A stretch of 25,550 bases of DNA from a virus, in the IMG/VR virus record IMGVR_UViG_3300048999_000343, positions 1 through 25,550 of that record. One strand, given 5' to 3'. Below the pieces are notes generated by a model, which saw nothing but the letters and a program-made list of their open reading frames with translations, was not told where the DNA came from and did no database searches. The first letter of the stretch is position 1. Each line of letters opens with the position of its first letter. Of the stretch, positions 1 to 7,185 are shown piece by piece. The translations under genes were made by a program, and so were the position numbers.

Positions 1-534
1 GACACGGCCGACGGTCAGTTTTTTGGCCGGCGAGCCCTTTTCTTTGATCGGCGTAGTGAAGGCATTCGCGGAGGTCAGCCGACAGATGTAGACCTTGCCT
101 TCGAATCCGGCTATGAACCAGGAGTCATTTGCCGCCCACGTCTGGCCCGATTTTTCTTCGAGCAGGACGTTTTCCTTTTCGCACGCGATCGCGACCTGGC
201 CGGCGGTCGAGCCTTTGAACATGAAGAGTTCGTAGCGTTCGCCTTCGAGCTGCGCGACGAAGCCGAAGCCCTGGCCCGTCGCGGTCGTGAGCACCGGGAT
301 CTTGCAGCCGACGTACCAGTTGGTCCCGCCGCTCACCGGCCGTTGGAAGCCCGCGAAGACGGCGGTCGCGGTCTGCCCGGTCCAGCCCGTCGTCGTCCGC
401 TTGCCGATGTTGGCGGCGGTTTCCGGGAAGGTCGGGTTGACCGCGAGTTCGAACGGAGTCGTCAGGTTCGCTTCGGTCCCCGTCAGGGAGTCGAGCGCGA
501 CCGCGCCTTTGATGAATTCTTCGAGGGTCGCCAT
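1..534 (-). CDS. Tail-associated protein of unknown function, partial (3' end outside window)
   Basis: The minus-strand frame is open from an ATG at 534 through the left edge, giving 178 residues beginning MATLEEFIKGAVALDS. The C-terminus is missing. The sequence is rich in Gly, Thr and Trp and alternates polar and hydrophobic residues (for example TNWYVGCKIPV, QGFGFVAQLEGERYELF, NDSWFIAGFEGKVYICRL), which suggests a beta-sandwich. No catalytic motif is visible. It lies 36 nt beyond the tail fiber stop and is the last visible gene of the tail module, so a tail-tip, fiber-accessory or receptor-binding role is likely by position only. The Shine-Dalgarno match before this ATG is poor (GGCGGGT). 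An 8-codon ORF (544-570) sits between it and the fiber gene. I do not recognise the family. Confidence 0.75.
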   Translation of the reverse strand, partial: MATLEEFIKGAVALDSLTGTEANLTTPFELAVNPTFPETAANIGKRTTTGWTGQTATAVFAGFQRPVSGGTNWYVGCKIPVLTTATGQGFGFVAQLEGERYELFMFKGSTAGQVAIACEKENVLLEEKSGQTWAANDSWFIAGFEGKVYICRLTSANAFTTPIKEKGSPAKKLTVGRV

Positions 535-569
535 GACCCGCCGCTACAGACCGGCGTTGAGGGCGGCCA

Positions 570-1916
570 TCAGCGAGTCCGTTCCACCATCACCGTGACG
601 ACCAGGAAGGTCGGCGTGGAGACGGTTTCGGTTTCGAGCTGGAAGTAGTCTTTGTCGGCGACCGATTCCAGGGATGGGGCGAATTCCTGAGCTTCGGATT
701 TCGCTTCTTTTTCCTTCAGCGGTTCCGTCGTGGTGCCGCCCGCGGTCGTGCGCTTGAGCTTCACTTTCGCCGTGCCGGATACGGTCTTGCAGCGGATGCC
801 GAGCAGCTTCACCGTCTGCCCTGAAGCGGTCCGGATGAAGAAGCCGCCGATCACCTTCGAGGCTTCAGGTGCGGGTGAAGAGAAGGTGTAGACGTCGATG
901 TCTTCATTGGCGATCCACTTCAGGCCGTCCGCTTCTCCGGACTGGGCAGAGAGGACGAAGCCATTGGTGCCGGCGGCGAGAGCGGCGGGGGTGGCGCTTG
1001 CCGAGGCGGTGACGATCTGCCCCTTGCCGGTGACCAGCGACTTCGCGATCTTCGCTTCGGCTTCGGTGATCGAGGCCGCTTCGGCGATGGTCCGGATTGC
1101 AGCGGCAGAAGCGGCGGCGAGAAGCGAGCGGCCGACCGTCGTGGTGGTCAACGCTGCGATCGCGGTCAGGTCGCTGTCGAGTGGCTGGGAGGCAGCCTGC
1201 GCGGCGGCGGCTGCACCTGACGCATCGAAGGCACCTTCCGCTTTGACCGCAGCCGTTCCGAGTCCGAGGTTCGTCCTCGCGGTGGCAGCATTCGCCAGAT
1301 CCGAGAGGTTCGAGGCTTTGACCAGCTTCAGGGCCTCAGCCGTTTCGGCGCGGCTTTTCTCGGTGGAGACTTCGGTCGGCGTGGCGAATTCGCCGCTCGC
1401 TTTCACCGCTGCGGTTCCGAGACCAAGAGCCGTGCGAGCCGCCGATTCGCTCGCGAGCGTCAGCAGCGAGCGCCCGAAGGACGACGTCGAAAGCAGGGCG
1501 ATTGCGGTGAGGTCGGAGTCGAGCGGTTGCGCTTCGACATCGGTGGCCGTGAGGACCACGACGCCGGTGTGCCCGTTGACGGATTCGACCGCTCCGCCTT
1601 CGCCACCGCCTCCGCTTTCGCCACCCTTCGCGGCCTCCCAGTGGAGCACCTGGGTTTCTTCCCCTTCTCGTACCGGGTCGACGCGGAGGTCATAGGAGCC
1701 CGGTTCCACCCAGGCGTCTTCACCTTCGGGCCCATGCGGGCGACCGTCCTTGTCGGTGGTGAGCGGCTGGGTGAGGCTCGAGCCGCCTGATTCGGCCGAG
1801 TGGACGGTGGTCGGCGTTTCGGTGCCGCGGGCGCAGACCGTGACCTTGCGGGCGACGGCAAACGAGGGAGGATTCGTCGCCGCGAAGATGAGTTCGGAGA
1901 GGGCGACGCGGCTCAT
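570..1916 (-). CDS. Tail fiber protein with tandem repeats
   Basis: This 448-residue protein probably forms a trimeric host-contact fiber. The start ATG at 1916 overlaps the baseplate J stop (ATGA). An in-frame upstream extension exists but reads as the shadow of J. Residues 1-100 are a baseplate-proximal domain followed by a Gly-rich linker near 97-108. Residues 110-126 carry the common fiber motif VESVNGHTGVVVLTATDV. Two imperfect repeats follow, each starting QPLDSDLTAIA (about 130 and 244), and two copies of the LGLGTAAVKA motif (about 164-172 and 217-226). An Ala-rich, probably helical segment spans 230-295, and a beta-rich C-terminal domain (about 330-448) probably carries the tip. Position after J matches the fiber slot of P2-like tails. 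Host receptor cannot be read from sequence. Confidence 0.85.
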   Translation of the reverse strand: MSRVALSELIFAATNPPSFAVARKVTVCARGTETPTTVHSAESGGSSLTQPLTTDKDGRPHGPEGEDAWVEPGSYDLRVDPVREGEETQVLHWEAAKGGESGGGGEGGAVESVNGHTGVVVLTATDVEAQPLDSDLTAIALLSTSSFGRSLLTLASESAARTALGLGTAAVKASGEFATPTEVSTEKSRAETAEALKLVKASNLSDLANAATARTNLGLGTAAVKAEGAFDASGAAAAAQAASQPLDSDLTAIAALTTTTVGRSLLAAASAAAIRTIAEAASITEAEAKIAKSLVTGKGQIVTASASATPAALAAGTNGFVLSAQSGEADGLKWIANEDIDVYTFSSPAPEASKVIGGFFIRTASGQTVKLLGIRCKTVSGTAKVKLKRTTAGGTTTEPLKEKEAKSEAQEFAPSLESVADKDYFQLETETVSTPTFLVVTVMVERTR

Positions 1917-3103
1917 GCGCTGACCGCAGTGATAGAGAGCGTCCCGACTTCGGTCAGCGGGACCACACCTTCGAGCGTCATGTCTTTCGCTTCGATGGTC
2001 CCCGTCGCGTGTTTGCGGATTTTGGCGAGAACGACCCGCTGCACGCCTGCCACCCGATCCAGTTCCGAGATGACCTCGTCGATGTAGACGTGGGTGGCGT
2101 TGAGCCACGCCCCCGGCCCGCTTTCGCCTTCACCCGATCCGGCAACGCCCCAGTTGGCCGGCGAGAAGTATTCGGCGAGGCGCGCTTCGACGGATGCTTT
2201 GACGACTGCCGGTTCGAAGCCCGGCTTCGCGACGACTTCGGCCGTCACGTCGACCTCGGTGTATTTCGGGTCGTGGACGAAGACCTCCACCCCACTCGGG
2301 ACCTTGGCCTGCTGGCGACTCTGGAGCGCTTCCTTGATCGGCGTCGATAGGGCGGCGCCCGCTGAGTCGGTGGCGAAGACGGTCACGTCGAGTGGCTTGT
2401 TCGCGGTTTCGTTTTCGTAGCCGCCGAGACAGACCGCTCGGGCTATACCTGCCACAGAACGAGCGTCCTTCGCGAAGTCTTCGGGGACGATCAGCGAGAG
2501 CGAGAGCAGCTGGAGCTCTTCGGTCAGGCGGTCGAGGTAGGCGTCTTCGGTCTCTTCTTGGACGCCACCCGAGGAGACGCCTGAGAGGGTGATCGATTCC
2601 GTGGCGCTGGTCGCCGGATTGGCGTCGCCGTTCGGGGTCGGGTCAGCCGAGAGACCGTTGCCACCCGTTCCCGGTTCGATGGCGCGGAGGATCACCTGAC
2701 CGGCCGAGGTTTCGTCGGAGCCGGGGGCGATCACCACGTCTTCGACGACTTCGAAGGCGACCACCGATTCACCCGAGCTGGCGATGTTCACCTTGGTCCC
2801 GGCAGTGATCGTGTAGCCGGCAGTGTTGACCATCTTCCAGGTGCTCCCGACCGTTGCCGGAGACGCGAGGATCGGCGGCACATTGACGATCGTTTCGCCG
2901 AACTTCCTGAAGGCCGAGGCGGAGGTTTCTGCCGCCTGCCCACGGACGATCGATGAGATGCGGGCGAAGGCTTTGGCGAGCCAGACCTCGAGACTCGATT
3001 CGGCCGGTTGCCATTCTTCGAACTGCGCTTCGATCCGTCCGTAGATTTCCTGCTCAGCTTCGACCGCCGAGTTTTCGATGAGGACTTCGACGAACGTGCT
3101 CAC
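1913..3103 (-). CDS. J: Baseplate wedge protein, gpJ family
   Basis: The 396-residue product matches the baseplate J family, which forms the wedge arms that link the hub to the fibers in contractile tails. The N-terminus has the expected acidic helical region (EIYGRIEAQFEEWQPAESS) followed by the family-typical segment around WKMVNTAGYTITAGTKV, the Gly/Asn-rich GTGGNGLSAD, and the turn EETEDAYLDRLTEELQ near residues 183-197. The C-terminal part (DVTVFATDSAG, YTEVDVTAEVVAKPGF, VYIDEVISELDRVAGVQRV) also fits. It starts with GTG at 3103, overlapping the stop of the gp25-like gene (GTGA), with a strong GAAGGAGAG site upstream. Its length is close to the family norm. The overlaps on both sides imply co-translation with its neighbours. 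Confidence 0.93.
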   Translation of the reverse strand: MSTFVEVLIENSAVEAEQEIYGRIEAQFEEWQPAESSLEVWLAKAFARISSIVRGQAAETSASAFRKFGETIVNVPPILASPATVGSTWKMVNTAGYTITAGTKVNIASSGESVVAFEVVEDVVIAPGSDETSAGQVILRAIEPGTGGNGLSADPTPNGDANPATSATESITLSGVSSGGVQEETEDAYLDRLTEELQLLSLSLIVPEDFAKDARSVAGIARAVCLGGYENETANKPLDVTVFATDSAGAALSTPIKEALQSRQQAKVPSGVEVFVHDPKYTEVDVTAEVVAKPGFEPAVVKASVEARLAEYFSPANWGVAGSGEGESGPGAWLNATHVYIDEVISELDRVAGVQRVVLAKIRKHATGTIEAKDMTLEGVVPLTEVGTLSITAVSA

Positions 3104-3405
3104 GCGCTCTCCTTCACGACGATGCGCTCGATGGCGTCTTCAACTTCCGCAGAGCCTGAGACAACGGCACGCGGCTCCCATTCCTCCACCGCGACGAGGT
3201 ACGGCTCGGCGCTGGGCGCGACGCCCAGCTGCGAGAAGGTCCCATCCGGACGACCGAAGGCAGGTACGTCGATGCGCGAGCCTTCGGGAGTGCGGAGGAC
3301 TGCTTCGACGCAGTCGTCTATCTCGTCGGCCGAGTCCTGTTCGCTTGCGGCGAAGCTGGACCCGTCCAGGCGGAACGGGAAGCCGAAGTGAGGGGTGCGT
3401 GGCAC
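3100..3405 (-). CDS. W: Baseplate wedge protein, gpW/T4 gp25-like
   Basis: This 101-residue protein sits between spike and J, exactly where gpW/gp25 proteins lie in P2-like tails. Gp25-family proteins nucleate sheath polymerisation at the baseplate. Visible features are the N-terminal GFPFRLDGSSFAASEQDS and the acidic helix DEIDDCVEAVLRTPEGSR, then DVPAFGRPDGTF, similar to the family's 'I...L.T..GER...P.FG' pattern, and a C-terminal helix EVEDAIERIVV. It starts with GTG at 3405 behind GGAGGT at about 6 nt spacing, which decides the start. It ends in a GTGA overlap with J. Confidence 0.88.
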   Translation of the reverse strand: MPRTPHFGFPFRLDGSSFAASEQDSADEIDDCVEAVLRTPEGSRIDVPAFGRPDGTFSQLGVAPSAEPYLVAVEEWEPRAVVSGSAEVEDAIERIVVKESA

Positions 3406-3417
3406 AGATACCTCCGG

Positions 3418-4182
3418 TCAGCGTGGGCCGATAGCAATGAAGTGGAATTCCCCGTCGATTTCGGTCTGGTTGCTGACCTGGAAGACGACGAGTTTGGCTT
3501 TGGCTTTCGTCGCTTCCGATATCGAGCCGCCGCGGCCGAAGGAACCGGATGCGACTCCGAGGCTGACCGACGGAACATCAGTGAATTCGGCGGAGAAGGT
3601 GATGGTGACGGTGCCGGTGGAGTTCTTGGTGACCGTGAAACCCGACCCCTTGACGATGGTGGGAGTAGTCGTGTTCACGATCCCCCTGATGACCTTGAGA
3701 TTCTCGACAGTGGACTCGACGGTTTCTTCGCCCGGTGGTCCGGCGCTGCCGGTTTCCCCTTTTTCGCCCCGTTCCCCTTTGGCGCCGGTGGACCCCGTCG
3801 CCCCGGTCGGTCCCGTCGCACCAGCAGGCCCGGTGGAACCCGTCGAGCCTTTCGGCCCTTCAGGTCCGGCCGGTCCTTCTACCCCCGCTGAGGCTGCATG
3901 GTCAGGGTGTTCGGCCTTCGGTTCCCACCAGACGATCACCGGGGGTCCTTCTTCGGGGAAGGCGAGCAACGCCCGGTCTCCGACCTTTGGGTAGAAGGTG
4001 CCGAGCTCGGTGACCACCGGCTCCCACGGCATCGGGTCGGTGGCCGTGTTCGGGTCGATGCTCGGGATCGTGCAACGGACCTCTTCGCCTACGGCTTCGG
4101 CGGAGTCGTAGAGGCGCGCCTCGATGAGGCTCGGCTCTCCTGGTGCGATGGAGCCATTGAAGAGTTCGCTGATATCGCCCAC
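3418..4182 (-). CDS. V: Baseplate spike (gpV-like) with collagen-like stalk
   Basis: The 254-residue product has three parts. Residues 1-90 resemble the OB-fold of gpV/gp5-type spikes ([21 protein letters not shown], then [23 protein letters not shown]), the domain that trimerises under the tube. Residues 100-153 form 18 uninterrupted Gly-X-Y triplets (GVE GPA GPE to GPP GEE), a collagen-like triple-helix region. Residues 155-254 are Thr/Ser/Val-rich and probably a beta-structured trimeric tip. Most contractile phages use a beta-helical needle here, so a collagen stalk is unusual. The GTG start at 4182 has GGAGAACC directly upstream. It lies downstream of the hub gene and is separated from it by the plus-strand gene at 4215-4529. 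The OB-fold assignment is by pattern and context; the collagen repeat is read directly. Confidence 0.85.
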   Translation of the reverse strand: MGDISELFNGSIAPGEPSLIEARLYDSAEAVGEEVRCTIPSIDPNTATDPMPWEPVVTELGTFYPKVGDRALLAFPEEGPPVIVWWEPKAEHPDHAASAGVEGPAGPEGPKGSTGSTGPAGATGPTGATGSTGAKGERGEKGETGSAGPPGEETVESTVENLKVIRGIVNTTTPTIVKGSGFTVTKNSTGTVTITFSAEFTDVPSVSLGVASGSFGRGGSISEATKAKAKLVVFQVSNQTEIDGEFHFIAIGPR

Positions 4183-4200
4183 GGTTCTCCGATCTGCTGG

Positions 4201-4206
4201 TACGGT
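4201..4206 (+). promoter_or_regulatory. Candidate -10 element (TACGGT) of a leaderless-type promoter
   Basis: TACGGT fits TANNNT and lies 8 nt before the ATG at 4215. Transcription would begin near the start codon, as in many actinobacterial leaderless genes. No Shine-Dalgarno sequence and no convincing -35 box are seen. Confidence 0.45.
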
Positions 4207-4214
4207 CGCGGCGG

Positions 4215-4529
4215 ATGAAGACCGGCGAAGCCCACTTGGTCTTGAATGAAGGTCTGGACGGCTCCGTGCGGCGGACCTGGAAAGCCCTGGCCGAGCGCGG
4301 CTTTCGTGATTTAGAGGTAGCCGACAACTATTCGTGGCTGACCGCCCGATGTAAAACCGCCGGGCAGTGGCGCACGAATATCTCGCTTTCGATCGCCTTC
4401 ACATCGATCGGGGAGGGCCGGACCGAGTTGACGCTGGTGACCTCTGCCACCGCCAACAGCCTCTGGTCCGTGGCTCGTCACCCCGCTGACATCGCCATCA
4501 AAGAGGCCATCAAGGCGATACAGGACTGA
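4215..4529 (+). CDS. Unknown small protein on the opposite strand (moron-like)
   Basis: The 104-residue product runs against the late genes, inserted between hub and spike. It reads as a real protein: an alpha/beta pattern with an N-terminal helix ([19 protein letters not shown]), central strands ([33 protein letters not shown]) and a C-terminal helix ([14 protein letters not shown]). The overall plan loosely resembles small bacterial proteins that end in a strand-rich domain and amphipathic helix, but I cannot assign a family. It has no signal peptide or membrane segment. Its stop is 8 nt from the hub gene's stop, so the two are convergent. Its own promoter signature suggests expression outside the late programme, for example during lysogeny or early infection. 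Function unknown. Confidence 0.75.
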   Translation: MKTGEAHLVLNEGLDGSVRRTWKALAERGFRDLEVADNYSWLTARCKTAGQWRTNISLSIAFTSIGEGRTELTLVTSATANSLWSVARHPADIAIKEAIKAIQD

Positions 4530-4537
4530 AACTTCTC

Positions 4538-6493
4538 TCAGAACCCCTTAGGGTGGCGCGCAGAGAAGGCGTCGAAGTACCCCGGGCCGTAGTAGCTGTC
4601 CTTGACCCAGCCGGCGCCTCCCCCGGAATTTTCTTCAGAGGTGGCGAAGTATTTCCACCCTTCCTTCGTTTTGAGGCGGCAGAGTGCGTGACCACTCGGG
4701 CCGTTGGGCCCGTGCGCATAGATCGTCATCCATTCGCCCTCGCCTGGTTCGCCGAAGTGGCTGAGTTCTTCCGAGGCGAGCGTCGTCTTCGGGGCGCCGC
4801 AGGCGACGTAGACGAGGCGCGAGGTGACGCCGGAGCAGTCGTATGGTCCGTTCGGAGGCGGTGGCGTGCCGCGCATCCCAGGCGACTCGTACGGATAGTG
4901 CTTGGCGTTGATCCGTTCGGCTTCTTCGATCGCTTCCTGGATGCCCTTCGGCATCCCTTCGCTGGTCAGCGCGCCTTTGCCCGCTGCGGTCGATTTACTT
5001 TCGGTCGACGGCAGTTTTTCCGGCAGCGGCTGCGTCGGTTTGACCAGCGTCACGGTGACCTCGCGCGCCCTAGGGTCGCCGGTCAGGTCCACTTCGATCC
5101 GCGAGACGAGGTAGCGGCCCTTGCCTTCGTGGGTGCTGGCCTTCACGCCTGAGGCGAGGCCGATCTCGGCTTCTTCATCCGGTTCCCCATCGCCGGGGCC
5201 GAGGCTGGCCGGGCCATAGCCGGCGAGGGTGACGACGCCGCCGGGGCGAACGTCCCAGTGTTCGGCCATCGCGGTGACGGTTGCTTCGTTGACGGCGATG
5301 TGCTGGTCGTATTCGAAGTCCACCTCGACGATGCCGAGGGTCTGCGGGTGGCGCTTGCCCGGTTCGCGCTCGATCGCCAGCTGGACCTGGCCGCGGCTCA
5401 GCTCCGGCTCGGAGATGAAGAAGAAGCGGCCCTCGACGACGAAGGCCCGCCAGTCGACTTCGCCTGCCAGCCGCTGGATCGCACCCCAGTAGGTCTCTTT
5501 CTTGCCGACCTGGAAGACGTAGGGCTCGGTGATCGTTTCCGAGGTTGCGCCTTCGCTCGAGCCGGTGAAAGCTTCGACCCATTGGCGCGCTTCGTCACCG
5601 AACTGGCCGTAGTTCCCGGCGCCTTTGGTCCCGGCGCCGGCGCCCGACTTCTGGACAGCCTGGGCGATTTCGTAGTACGTCGCCTCCGGGTGTTCGGCGT
5701 AGTAGCCGACCGCGGTGACGCCGGTCCACTGAGGCTTGCCGAAAAGGAAGCCGGAGATCTCTTCTTGGGCGGTGCCGATCGGAGCGCCTTCTCCTGACCC
5801 CTCGCCCTCGAGTACGTTGTCTCTGGCCACGGCGCCCATGTCGGTCTCGTCGATCAGGGCCGCGATCAGGGCGACCATCACCTTGAAGGGTGCGCCACCT
5901 TCTTCGGCGATCCGTAATCCCATCTCGGCGAGTTCGGCCTGCTCTGGCGATGGCTTCTGCCCCTTGATCCGGAGACCTTTGTGATCCCCGATGCCCTTGC
6001 CGCCGAGCTTCTTAGCTTCTTCAGCCTTTTTCTTTTCTTCCCGATCGCTCTTGGGCTTCGCTTCGACCGGCTGGGTTTCGTGACGCTGCGGGCAGTAGAT
6101 CGGGACTTCGGGTTCGAGCTCTTCGACCAGGCCGCAGATGAAATTGGCGCGGGTCTGTTTGGCGCGGAAGGCGCGCTTGGGGCCTTTCAGTTCCCGCAGC
6201 CGCGCGACGACTTCGTCTTCGAAGTTGAGCGTGACGGTCGGCCCCGACTTCGTCGCCCCGATGTAGCGGAACCGCAGGCCGTCGATGTGGGCGTCGAACT
6301 TCTGGGAGAGGATCGTCTTCTCGAGGATCGCGAGGGTCGGGTCGAAGAGCGGCACTTCGAGGACGGAGGAGGCTTCCATGTCGCGGATGAGGCTGGGCGC
6401 GGTGGTGACCGAGCCGCCGACCGAGACCGTGAGGCCGGTTCCGTCGCGCAGGACGATGTCCCTGACATCAGCCTCCATGCCTTTGGCCTTCAT
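4538..6493 (-). CDS. D: Baseplate hub (gpD/gp27-like) with C-terminal NlpC/P60 peptidase
   Basis: This 651-residue protein combines a tail hub with a cell-wall hydrolase. The N-terminal two thirds look like late-control gpD/phage tail protein D: beta-rich domains (VRDIVLRDGTGLTVSVGG, EVPLFDPTL, YRYIGATKSGPTV-like strands), a charged Lys/Glu linker near residues 145-170, and YVFQVGKKETYWGAIQRLAGEVDWRAFV typical of the second hub domain. The last ~100 residues are an NlpC/P60 (C40) domain: catalytic Cys in YDCSGVTSRL (about residue 553), His in PSGHALCRL (about 602), and the terminal ARHPKGF seen in actinobacterial relatives. It should cleave peptidoglycan stem peptides during DNA injection. 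The start ATG at 6493 overlaps the LysM gene stop (ATGA). A longer in-frame start near 6895 reads as shadow and is rejected. Confidence 0.9.
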   Translation of the reverse strand: MKAKGMEADVRDIVLRDGTGLTVSVGGSVTTAPSLIRDMEASSVLEVPLFDPTLAILEKTILSQKFDAHIDGLRFRYIGATKSGPTVTLNFEDEVVARLRELKGPKRAFRAKQTRANFICGLVEELEPEVPIYCPQRHETQPVEAKPKSDREEKKKAEEAKKLGGKGIGDHKGLRIKGQKPSPEQAELAEMGLRIAEEGGAPFKVMVALIAALIDETDMGAVARDNVLEGEGSGEGAPIGTAQEEISGFLFGKPQWTGVTAVGYYAEHPEATYYEIAQAVQKSGAGAGTKGAGNYGQFGDEARQWVEAFTGSSEGATSETITEPYVFQVGKKETYWGAIQRLAGEVDWRAFVVEGRFFFISEPELSRGQVQLAIEREPGKRHPQTLGIVEVDFEYDQHIAVNEATVTAMAEHWDVRPGGVVTLAGYGPASLGPGDGEPDEEAEIGLASGVKASTHEGKGRYLVSRIEVDLTGDPRAREVTVTLVKPTQPLPEKLPSTESKSTAAGKGALTSEGMPKGIQEAIEEAERINAKHYPYESPGMRGTPPPPNGPYDCSGVTSRLVYVACGAPKTTLASEELSHFGEPGEGEWMTIYAHGPNGPSGHALCRLKTKEGWKYFATSEENSGGGAGWVKDSYYGPGYFDAFSARHPKGF

Positions 6494-7185
6494 GGCAGGA
6501 TCAGGTGCGTGCCGGCGGGCAGCTTGGCGTTGGCTTCCTTCAGGCCGTTCTTGGCTCCCAGCGCCTTCCACGCTTCCCAGTTTCCGTACAGCTTCGCGGC
6601 GATCGAGACGAGGGTGTCGCCCTGCTGGGTCGTGTAGGTGTTGCCCGGGAAGGCGGTGCCACCGGTCTTGCCTGGTTCGCCTCGCTGATGTTCGGGCGTA
6701 ACTTCTTCTGCGCCCTTGACATCGTGATGCTTGTTCCGCTTGACCTGGTTCGGGTTGACGTACTCCATCAGGTGGAGCACCAGCGATTGCCGCACCAGCG
6801 TCCCATCGTCTTCGCGGATCGTGTCGGCGGTGCCGAGTTCGATCCCGCCGTCGCCCAGCACCCAGTTCTTCCCTTCGAAGAAGATTGGGCCCCACACCGT
6901 GAAGACCGGAGGCGCCGACCGCGGCCCGGAGAAGTCCCTCCCGAGTTTGAAGATCGTGTTCATCTGACGTTCGACGGATTCAGGATTGCGTCCCCAGCCG
7001 TCGAGCAGGATCGGCACGTCCTGGGTGAGCGGTTCCTGTCCTTCCCAACTGCTGAAGGCGATGTCGTCGAGGCGTTCCACCGACTTCCAGCCACCAAGGC
7101 CTCCGGTGATGACCGCCGCGCCGTCGCCCATCTGCACGGTGATGTCGATGCTCCGCGACTTGGCGATGATCCGGACTTCCTTCAC
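6490..7185 (-). CDS. LysM-domain baseplate/tail protein
   Basis: The 231-residue product has an N-terminal tail domain (residues 1-150; GWKSVERLDDIAFSSWEGQE, TVWGPIFFEGKNWVLGDGG, LVLHLMEYVNPNQV) and a C-terminal LysM domain (about 183-231; YTTQQGDTLVSIAAKLYGNW ending LPAGTHLILP). This architecture is common between tape measure and hub in contractile tails, where the LysM module acts in baseplate assembly like T4 gp53 or P2 gpX and may also touch peptidoglycan. A low-complexity linker near 150-180 joins the halves. The start GTG at 7185 overlaps the tape measure stop (GTGA) and has GGGAGAA upstream. It overlaps the hub gene at its end. Confidence 0.9.
   Translation of the reverse strand: MKEVRIIAKSRSIDITVQMGDGAAVITGGLGGWKSVERLDDIAFSSWEGQEPLTQDVPILLDGWGRNPESVERQMNTIFKLGRDFSGPRSAPPVFTVWGPIFFEGKNWVLGDGGIELGTADTIREDDGTLVRQSLVLHLMEYVNPNQVKRNKHHDVKGAEEVTPEHQRGEPGKTGGTAFPGNTYTTQQGDTLVSIAAKLYGNWEAWKALGAKNGLKEANAKLPAGTHLILP

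Noticed and set aside
544-570. An 8-codon ORF (MAALNAGL) starting in ATGA overlap with the tail fiber stop.
   Set aside because: Too short to support as a gene; it may only help ribosomes reach the next start at 534.
898-1695. Plus-strand frame of 265 codons opposite the tail fiber.
   Set aside because: Ser/Ala/Arg-rich shadow of the repeat-containing fiber gene; no ribosome binding site and no recognisable fold.
3718-3884. Short-period repeat that could be mistaken for a CRISPR or satellite array.
   Set aside because: It is the collagen-like Gly-X-Y coding repeat of the spike gene, with a 9-nt codon period and no spacers.
4190-4540. Flanking direct repeat for the plus-strand gene at 4215-4529, like that at 11.7-12.3 kb.
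   Set aside because: Only a weak match (GAGAA) is shared between its flanks, below what chance would give.
4538-6895. Longer start for the hub gene at about 6895.
   Set aside because: The added N-terminal 134 residues are Arg-rich shadow of the LysM gene; ATG 6493 with ATGA overlap fits the coupled gene pattern.
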